A DNA stretch of 64,000 nt, from the NCBI RefSeq assembly GCF_000373185.1, contig NZ_KB890636.1:1-64000 (forward strand), in the 5' to 3' direction. Of this stretch, positions 57,880 through 64,000 are shown one piece after another. A model generated the notes under the pieces. That model saw only the letters and a list, made by a program, of their open reading frames with translations. It ran no database searches and was not told where the DNA came from. Position numbers and translations under genes: made by a program. Within the stretch, counting starts at the first letter, position 1. The number at the start of each line of letters is the position of its first letter. The stretch comes from Segatella paludivivens DSM 17968 = JCM 13650. GTDB lineage: Bacteria > Bacteroidota > Bacteroidia > Bacteroidales > Bacteroidaceae.

Positions 57880-60075
57880 TTAGAATTTAAAATTATAAGT
57901 TACTGATGGTATCGCTCCGAATAGATAAGTCATTTTAGCTTGAGGATATCCGTCGGCGGTGTTCTGATCAAATGATGTCATCCACGGATTCTTGTGCCAA
58001 TACACATTATAGACAGAGAATACCCACTCTCCCTGGTACCATCTCTTAGGGTGTTTGTGTGGATGATACGTGGCAGATATATCCATGCGATGATATGGTT
58101 CTTTGCGCTCCTGGCTCTTGCCCGTATAGATAGGGTAATACTCTCCGTTTATCTCCATTCTGCCAGTAGGATAGGTGACAGGCGTACCAGTAGAGAATAT
58201 CCACTCGGCAGACACATCCCACTTTTTAGATAATTCATAGCTTCCAAGGATGTTAATGCTATGCGTTTTGTCGTTTGGTGCCAAATATGTCTTTCCATTA
58301 TTGATACCTGCTATCGTACGGTCGGTATGTGCCAACGTATAATTTACAAATCCAGTCAGTCGTCCTGTATTCTTTTTCACCATTATCTCCATACCGTAAG
58401 ATTTTCCCTTACCGGTTCTGATATCGCCATCCAGTTTTTCATTAAGCAGAATCTGTGCATTGTCTTTAAAGTCTATCACATTATTCATACCCTTGTAATA
58501 GAACTCTACAGAAGTCTCAATGGCATTATCCTTAAAGTTTCTGAAGTAACCCACCGAATATTGGTTAGCCTCCTGCGGCTTGATGTTTGGACTAGCTGGG
58601 AACCATAAGTCAAGAGGAGATCCCGAATCAGAATTATTGGCTATCTGGATAAACTGCGTGTTATGAGTAAAGTTCGCCTTCACTGACGACCATTCATTCA
58701 GTTTGTAAACCAGTCCAGCTCTAAACTCCGGTCTTATATAAGTATGATATATCTTGCCGTTGCCATATTCTGTAGCTCCCGATACATCATAATTATTATC
58801 ATAGTGATACTGAAGTGTCTTTCCCATGTTTCTAAACGCCGTCAGTCTGGCTCCATAGTTCACTGATATCGCCTTACTTAAGTTCTGTTCAGCCCCAAAG
58901 TAGATGGTATGTTCAAGTGCATACGATTTGTTCATCCTGAAGTCTGGATATCCTGCACGTGTTATCATAGCAGGGTTAAACATGTGATATGTAGTAGTAG
59001 CACCATATTGCAGATTCAGTTTGTCAGATATAGTGTGGCTGAAGTCAAGTCTTGCCTCTAAATTCTGAATGTCAGATTGCCATTCAGCCCTAGAGTCTGT
59101 AACCTTCCACGCTAAATCATAACTATACTTGGTGTAATTCAGACTCAACTTAGAAAACAATTTATCAGAAAAGATATGGTTCCAGAAAGCCGAAGCCACA
59201 AAGTTGCCATAACCTATATCGCCAAAAGATGATATAAACCTGTCTCTGCCATTATATAAATTCAGTCCCACTTTGTCAGTCATTGACAGACGATGAGAAA
59301 CTTTAGCATTGAAATCATAAAAATATAGATACTCTTTTCTCTTCTCTGGGTCAGAAGACATGCGCAGAAACAAATCTGCATAACTGCGTCTGCCACTTAC
59401 TAGCCATGATGTTCTCTCACCAAGGGGTCCTTCCAGAGTCAATCTGCTAGATATCAGTCCAATGCCACCAGCGCCCTTCACCTTCTCAGGAGCATCGTCC
59501 TTCATCTCCACATCCAAAAGAGAAGATAATCGTCCGCCATACTTTATTGGCATATTACCTTTATACAGTTCAGCACTCTTCACTGCGTCATTATTAAATA
59601 CAGAGAAGAAACCGAACATGTGTGATGCGTTGTATATATTTGTATTGTCAAGCAATATCAAGTTTTGGTCAGCGCCACCACCTCTCACATTAAATCCGCT
59701 ACTTCCTTCAGACGTACTTTGCACTCCTGGTAGTAATTGAATAGCCTTAACTACATCTATCTCACCCAGTAGCGCAGGCACCTTCTGTATTTCGGATCCA
59801 GTCAACTTCTGCACACCCATTCTGGTATCAGTGATGTTTGCTTCCTTTCTCTGCGATGTTACTACTACCTCATGGATATTCCGTTCGTATGATATTCTGT
59901 TAGAATCATTACCTGTGCTATCCCTATTGATCACATTCACCTTTTTTCTCGGTTTAGTCTTCTGAGCATACAAATCTGTATAAGAAGAACAAATCACGAA
60001 AAAGCCTAATACCAATATTGGTAAAGAGCTTGAACTAGTCCTTAAAACCAAACCTAATGTTTTACTTAATGTCAT
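57880..60075 (-). CDS. TonB-dependent receptor, partner of the DUF4249 protein
   Basis: A 731-residue outer-membrane receptor with a signal peptide (about 1-38, ending LYAQ). A short Lys/Arg-rich linker precedes a TonB-box-like EVVVTSQRKEANITDT, a plug domain (about 85-200; VVKAIQLLPGVQS, FNVRGGGADQNLILLDNTNIY) and the barrel ending PSVTYNFKF. The carboxypeptidase-regulatory-like domain commonly found at the N-terminus of this receptor class is missing; only about 40 residues separate signal and plug. It heads a two-gene operon with DUF4249. The ligand is unknown. Confidence 0.88.
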   Translation of the reverse strand: MTLSKTLGLVLRTSSSSLPILVLGFFVICSSYTDLYAQKTKPRKKVNVINRDSTGNDSNRISYERNIHEVVVTSQRKEANITDTRMGVQKLTGSEIQKVPALLGEIDVVKAIQLLPGVQSTSEGSSGFNVRGGGADQNLILLDNTNIYNASHMFGFFSVFNNDAVKSAELYKGNMPIKYGGRLSSLLDVEMKDDAPEKVKGAGGIGLISSRLTLEGPLGERTSWLVSGRRSYADLFLRMSSDPEKRKEYLYFYDFNAKVSHRLSMTDKVGLNLYNGRDRFISSFGDIGYGNFVASAFWNHIFSDKLFSKLSLNYTKYSYDLAWKVTDSRAEWQSDIQNLEARLDFSHTISDKLNLQYGATTTYHMFNPAMITRAGYPDFRMNKSYALEHTIYFGAEQNLSKAISVNYGARLTAFRNMGKTLQYHYDNNYDVSGATEYGNGKIYHTYIRPEFRAGLVYKLNEWSSVKANFTHNTQFIQIANNSDSGSPLDLWFPASPNIKPQEANQYSVGYFRNFKDNAIETSVEFYYKGMNNVIDFKDNAQILLNEKLDGDIRTGKGKSYGMEIMVKKNTGRLTGFVNYTLAHTDRTIAGINNGKTYLAPNDKTHSINILGSYELSKKWDVSAEWIFSTGTPVTYPTGRMEINGEYYPIYTGKSQERKEPYHRMDISATYHPHKHPKRWYQGEWVFSVYNVYWHKNPWMTSFDQNTADGYPQAKMTYLFGAIPSVTYNFKF

Positions 60076-60707
60076 TTTGTTTATTGCTTACCTATTGACG
60101 GAATTTAATTTGTGCAAATTAAACTCTGCCAATGGGTTTATTATTTTTCTTGTTAATATATTTGCGTAATTGTGAATTCACTAATACTCTATACAATCCG
60201 AGTAAACAATCTTTTTGCCTCTTTCGCTTAATTTGTTATTTAGTATAAACGCATTTTAATTGCAAAAAATTATGTTACTTGTAGAACTTTATGTATGTAC
60301 TTAAGTTCATTACGGTCCATGCGGCAAAAAATAAAATACTTAATCTTCTCATAATTATTAATGTTTATAGTAAAATTTATCTGTTCTACTTATATAACAT
60401 GTATTTTATCTTTTACCCCTATCCTGAAAACATTTTTTTCTTCTAAATATCTAAAGTTTTTATAATAAGGTCTTTTTCCTCTTTATATTTCGTCCATCAA
60501 TTAAATATGTCTTCTTTATATTATCCAGATATAGCATCTGTTAATTTATTATCAATGTCTGTTTGTTTATATAACAGCCATAGGGCAATTCCTCTACTAA
60601 AGAAAGACCAAATCACATCTGTATGAAATCATCATATACGAATAAGCATCACTATAGTTTGTGAGTATTTCTAAATATTTTTATAATGAAATGAATACCT
60701 TCCATCA
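60076..60707. other. AT-rich intergenic stretch without a recognised gene
   Basis: No supported coding frame or RNA gene. The only structure noted is a ten-base inverted repeat (60680-60689 with 60705-60714) at the right end, which may terminate the O-acetyltransferase transcript. No confident TonB-receptor promoter was found. Confidence 0.5.
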
Positions 60708-60714
60708 TTATAAA
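60680..60714 (-). terminator. possible terminator of the O-acetyltransferase gene
   Basis: TTTATAATGA (60680-60689) and TCATTATAAA (60705-60714) form a ten-base A/T-rich stem that overlaps the stop codon. It is weak in G/C, so low confidence. Confidence 0.35.
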
Positions 60715-61313
60715 AGGTCTATTTTACTGTCAGCTTCCGTAATCTTTCTTTTCGGTTTGCATGGACTGCCAAATGCGACATAACCTGCAGGAATATCCTT
60801 TGTTACCACACTACCTGCGCCGATTACTGCACCGTCACCGATAGTGACACCTCCTAGAATAACAACATTTGATGCAATCCAGACATTATTACCAATATGA
60901 ATTTCATCGGCATATTCAGAAACAGATACGTGACCATCATTATATTTCATTGCCGTACGCTCTTCGGCTATCAGTGGATGATTAGTAGCCATGAGAGATA
61001 CATTAGGACCAAACATAACATTATCGCCAATATAAATACGAGCATCATCCATCACCATGAGATTAAAGTTAGCAAAGAAGTTATCCCCAATGAAAGTATG
61101 AGTTCCGTAATTAAATTGTATAGGACCTTGGAAATAGTACTTCTCTCCGATACTTCCTATAAACTCTTTAATAATTGGCAATCTGGCTTTGTCATATTCA
61201 TCCATAAGATTAAATTTCCGGCATAGTTCATGAGTTTTATGTTTGATATCACGCAGTTCTTTTGTACGAGCATCAAATAGTTTTCCGGCAAATATTCGTT
61301 CTTCTTCTGTCAT
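60708..61313 (-). CDS. sugar O-acetyltransferase (maltose/galactoside acetyltransferase type)
   Basis: A 201-residue left-handed beta-helix acetyltransferase. An N-terminal helical cap (about 1-60; KLFDARTKELRDIKHKT) precedes hexapeptide repeats (about 70-185; IYIGDNVMFGPNVSLM, IHIGNNVWIASNVVILGG, VTIGDGAVIGAGSVVTKDIP) and YVAFGSPCKPKRKI. The catalytic His is in MATNHPL. It transfers acetyl from acetyl-CoA to a sugar, as in Maa/LacA, possibly for detoxification. It stands alone, with 70 bases to the next gene upstream. Confidence 0.9.
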   Translation of the reverse strand: MTEEERIFAGKLFDARTKELRDIKHKTHELCRKFNLMDEYDKARLPIIKEFIGSIGEKYYFQGPIQFNYGTHTFIGDNFFANFNLMVMDDARIYIGDNVMFGPNVSLMATNHPLIAEERTAMKYNDGHVSVSEYADEIHIGNNVWIASNVVILGGVTIGDGAVIGAGSVVTKDIPAGYVAFGSPCKPKRKITEADSKIDLL

Positions 61314-61383
61314 ATTTTTCTTATTTAAAAATTATTATTAGCGATGGTAATATAACCATATTAATAATTTAAAGTTGTATACA

Positions 61384-62688
61384 TCATTGATTCTTTTCGC
61401 CCTTAAGATATTCATATCCTATTCTGCATCTCAGACAGTTCTTTTTGTCACAATATTCGTTTTTTAGTTGGATGAGTGCTTGCGAGTCTCCTGCATTCTC
61501 AACATTCAGTCCGCATTCTTTCCACATCCTTACGATATGATTGTTTTCGGCTTTCAGCTGTTCTAGAAAGTCGAATGCTCGGTCGCAATATTTCTCTTTG
61601 CTCTGATGTCGCCCGTAAGCGAACAAAACAGGGATTACGGTGTTTATCATCAGCAAGTTTAGCGAGAACGGAGAGATATGCTTCTCGTTCTTTTCACTTT
61701 CAGAACCGAATGTATAATGCGTTTCCCAATATTGAGTCACACCAATATGCATCGTGTTCATAGCTTCCTTTACGGTATCACATTCCACAATCTGACTGAT
61801 GCTGCATTTGGCAGTATAATACATATTGGCAAGTTGCGATATACGAATATGAGGAAAGTTTTGCGGTCTCAATCTTAAGAACCTCCACATGTTGCTATCA
61901 ATCTGTTGGAGTCCGAATTTATGTTTCAGATACAAATATTCGTCTTTCAACTTATTAAAGTATCCGTCAGCAATCGCAGTATCATGATATTTAGTAGGAA
62001 CGGTATCTAAATCCAACAACCCAGCCTGCCCCATGAATATTGCTTCAATTTGGAAGAGGTTGTCGCGATGATGTGCCACGTCGTTAAGCGGAATACTTAA
62101 TGCCCAATGTTCAAATGCGTCACCATTGATACCGAAACCGAAGTTGCGTGCCAAAGTAACAAAAAAGCCAGCTTCCCACGAACCGTTACACTGTTCAACT
62201 CTGCTTATTATCGCATCGGTCTTCTGTTCAAGGCGTTCCGTTTGCAGAGCACTCATCCATGAGTGAACCATTAAGTTACTTAATTCGGGTATAATCTTGT
62301 AGCATGGGGGATATTTATCTGTCGAAAGTAATTCGACATAATGTTGTGTGACATGTTCAGGTACGTCAAGTTGTAGTTGTGGAATACAATCACCATTTTG
62401 ATTTTTCACTTCCATATCAATGTCACCGCAAACATGCAAAATGACATTATTATATCTTTCGTCTTTGTCGTGTTTATGTAGATACCAGTCACTCGCTTTA
62501 TCGTGTATCTCCACGTTTCCCACCCAAAGAGTGTCATCGATTTTTATTTTAGCATTAAAGAAGTCTGGACCGGAATTCATATTGTGTAATCCGGAGTCAA
62601 TTACTTCAACGTGGAGTCCTTTAGTGGTCTTCATTTCTTGCAATGGCAGCATTTTATGCTTCCAGACATAGTGTAGTAATTGTTCCAT
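61384..62688 (-). CDS. DUF2851 family protein
   Basis: A 434-residue cytoplasmic protein of the Bacteroidota DUF2851 family. HYVWKHKMLP opens it, and SGLHNMNSGPDFFNAKIKI, VGNVEIHDKASDW and NVILHVCGDID follow. The C-terminus has CDKKNCLRCRIGYEYLKG, a CxxC-like cluster that could bind metal. The E-x-H and D-F motifs around residues 40-65 resemble nuclease-like metal sites, but no function is established. Its upstream region carries a 73-base repeat with several promoter boxes. Confidence 0.82.
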   Translation of the reverse strand: MEQLLHYVWKHKMLPLQEMKTTKGLHVEVIDSGLHNMNSGPDFFNAKIKIDDTLWVGNVEIHDKASDWYLHKHDKDERYNNVILHVCGDIDMEVKNQNGDCIPQLQLDVPEHVTQHYVELLSTDKYPPCYKIIPELSNLMVHSWMSALQTERLEQKTDAIISRVEQCNGSWEAGFFVTLARNFGFGINGDAFEHWALSIPLNDVAHHRDNLFQIEAIFMGQAGLLDLDTVPTKYHDTAIADGYFNKLKDEYLYLKHKFGLQQIDSNMWRFLRLRPQNFPHIRISQLANMYYTAKCSISQIVECDTVKEAMNTMHIGVTQYWETHYTFGSESEKNEKHISPFSLNLLMINTVIPVLFAYGRHQSKEKYCDRAFDFLEQLKAENNHIVRMWKECGLNVENAGDSQALIQLKNEYCDKKNCLRCRIGYEYLKGEKNQ

Positions 62689-62710
62689 TATGTGTAGTGG
62701 TAAGTAAGGT

Positions 62711-62876
62711 CTTTAATTTATGCAAAGATATCGCCAACGAGTACAGAATCATCAAGTTTACTTGAATGTTATGTCGAGTGCAGCTTTATCTTATGCAAAG
62801 ATATTGCCAGCGAGTACAGAATCATCAAGTTTACTTGAATGTTATGCTGAGTGCCGCTTTATCTTATGCAAAGGTA
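62711..62876 (-). repeat. 73-bp tandem repeat carrying reiterated -7 promoter boxes
   Basis: The unit recurs with a period of exactly 73 bases: TGCAAAG at 62721, 62794 and 62867. Two copies are complete and the third is truncated. Read on the minus strand, each copy contains a TAnnTTTG box: TATCTTTG (62723-62730), TATCTTTG (62796-62803) and TACCTTTG (62869-62876). The first lies 34 bases before the DUF2851 start. Each full copy also has TCAAGT-TT-ACTTGA, a small palindrome near where a -33 element would be. Confidence 0.8.
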
Positions 62877-62879
62877 CGC

Positions 62880-63147
62880 TTTTATCTTTTAACGTGAAAA
62901 TAAACGCTACCATTATTTATTGTGAGAAGTAAAGGAAATATTAGAATAGATAGCAGTATAGTGAATAGCTAGGTATAATTGATTGTATTGAATATATTGA
63001 ACAAATTAAATTATTAATCATTGATCCAATATCTTTATAAATTACCTTAATTAGTTCTCTAGTTTAGAATTATTTCTAATCAGAGTTGTTGTTTTAAGAA
63101 TTGCATTAATAATCTTTTGTATGTCAAGCAATAATAATAGCAACAAA
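62880..63147. other. AT-rich intergenic stretch without a recognised gene
   Basis: No supported coding frame, RNA gene or repeat between the 73-bp repeat and the next terminator. Confidence 0.5.
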
Positions 63148-63178
63148 AATCGGACTTTCTTTAACGGAAAGTCCGATT
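63148..63178 (-). terminator. terminator of the unknown gene at the right edge
   Basis: AATCGGACTTTC (63148-63159) pairs perfectly with GAAAGTCCGATT (63167-63178) around seven bases. A-rich sequence to the left gives a T-run on the minus strand. Confidence 0.8.
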
Positions 63179-63317
63179 GATAAGAGGATATTATAGCGGC
63201 TGTATGTTCTTTAGTTGGTAAGTGCAGCTTATTACTTCATTTGTTGACTGACTTATCAAAATTCGATCTATATTCAATATGTTTTTTATAAAATCGTTAG
63301 TGTCTAGTCTATGTATT

Positions 63318-64000
63318 TTAGTCTAAATCGTTTTTATAGTGAAAAGCTTTAATTATCGGAGTCAAAAATGGCAAATAAAGATCTTTATAGTCACCTTTTT
63401 TCAAAGTGCTTAGAATATAATCCTGATCATCAATTTTTGAAGAATCAAAAAAATAACTTATAACAGAAGTGTCTTCTTTAATTCTATAGAATGCTAAATT
63501 TGTAATAGGATTCATTTTATTTATTCTTTCTTGATACGTTAGTCTATTAAACTCATCCAAATTATCCTTATAATAATAGTTCTCACACACAATATATACG
63601 GCATTTACTTTTTCCTTTATTATTTCCTCCGCAATGTTGTTTACGATACGATACATTGTGGTCTTAATAGAGAAACCATAAGATTTTGTTTTTAAAGTAT
63701 TGTCTTTATATACAACAATAAAAGTAGGCATCATTTCATGTTTTTGAAGCTTATAAATTTCAATGTGTAAAATCATAAAGATTTCCATAAAATTTGATCC
63801 TTTAAAGTTCTTCATATACTTTGCAAGCGAAACTTTATTATCTTTAACAACTAAATTCTGAATGTACCCTCTTTCAAAATGATTCTCTTTTACATTGTAT
63901 ACATAGTCCTGAATGAAAAGCATATCTTTGGGAATTCTGTCAAATTTATATGTAAGAACTTTTTGCAGTAAATCCTCAGTCACTTTATCTTTCGGTTTTA
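63318..64000 (-). CDS. protein of unknown function, probably truncated by the window edge
   Basis: At least 221 residues are encoded. A GTG at 63983 could start it, but the frame stays open to the window edge (residues KPKDK before it), so the true N-terminus may lie outside. There is no signal peptide or membrane segment. It is rich in Lys, Tyr and Asn, with alternating alpha/beta character (MPTFIVVYKDNTLKTKSYGF; AVYIVCENYYYKDN). No family is recognised. Base composition is AT-rich compared with the PUL genes, and a strong terminator lies 140 bases downstream. Confidence 0.6.
   Translation of the reverse strand, partial: KPKDKVTEDLLQKVLTYKFDRIPKDMLFIQDYVYNVKENHFERGYIQNLVVKDNKVSLAKYMKNFKGSNFMEIFMILHIEIYKLQKHEMMPTFIVVYKDNTLKTKSYGFSIKTTMYRIVNNIAEEIIKEKVNAVYIVCENYYYKDNLDEFNRLTYQERINKMNPITNLAFYRIKEDTSVISYFFDSSKIDDQDYILSTLKKGDYKDLYLPFLTPIIKAFHYKNDLD

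Noticed and set aside
62711..62876. CRISPR array or coding repeat on the plus strand (62720-62932)
   Set aside because: The 73-base units are identical throughout without spacers, and the plus-strand frame is an effect of the repeat; the promoter boxes on the minus strand explain it better.

Overview
The window looks like the chromosome of a gut-type Bacteroidales bacterium, probably Prevotellaceae (Prevotella/Segatella-like). The evidence is three complete SusC/SusD polysaccharide utilisation loci (PULs), AraC-type hybrid sensor regulators, a SusR-like regulator, DUF4252 and DUF4249 proteins, and repeated Bacteroidota-type promoters (TTTG, about 19 bp, TAnnTTTG). The genus is an inference. 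No rRNA, tRNA, integrase, transposase or CRISPR array was seen.

Layout. 1-458: an 81-bp tandem repeat, then a candidate ECF-type promoter. 459-2303: DUF4252 / ECF sigma factor / membrane anti-sigma-like protein / DUF4252 operon. 2287-15279: a galactan PUL (SusC, SusD, SusE-like, GH53 endo-galactanase, GH2 beta-galactosidase) with a divergent regulator. That regulator has the propeller sensor and AraC output of a hybrid two-component system, but its kinase core is degenerate (no phospho-acceptor His) and it has no receiver domain. 15518-27367: a dextran / alpha-glucan PUL (SusC, SusD, SusE/F-like, GH66 dextranase, GH97 alpha-glucosidase) with a divergent SusR-like TPR regulator. This PUL is bracketed by the intact 3' end of the galactan regulator gene and a second, decayed copy of that same 3' end (27387-27486), which suggests a recombination or insertion event.

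27557-36889: housekeeping and accessory genes. These are cysS, a secreted M48 protease, an unknown exported protein with an ABC exporter, an HU-like DNA-binding protein, a YqeY-like protein and a Zn/Cd-type P-type ATPase. Between the HU gene and yqeY lies an unusual 700-bp non-coding stretch with a 23-bp inverted repeat and eight ATGTATG motifs. A short transcription unit for a 36-residue peptide, with its own promoter and a strong terminator, follows it.

36906-53133: a third PUL (SusC, SusD, two CE1-type esterases, two GH3 enzymes) with a canonical divergent hybrid two-component regulator. It has no endo-glycanase and no SusE/F-like lipoprotein, so a small acylated glycoside or oligosaccharide is a likely target. 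53317-62688: dusB, a small membrane protein, dprA with a thioesterase gene, a TonB-receptor/DUF4249 pair, a sugar O-acetyltransferase and a DUF2851 protein whose upstream region carries a 73-bp repeat that multiplies its promoter -7 box. An unknown protein runs off the right edge.

In each PUL the SusC/SusD pair would import oligosaccharides across the outer membrane, lipoprotein or periplasmic hydrolases would process them, and the divergent regulator would sense the breakdown products.
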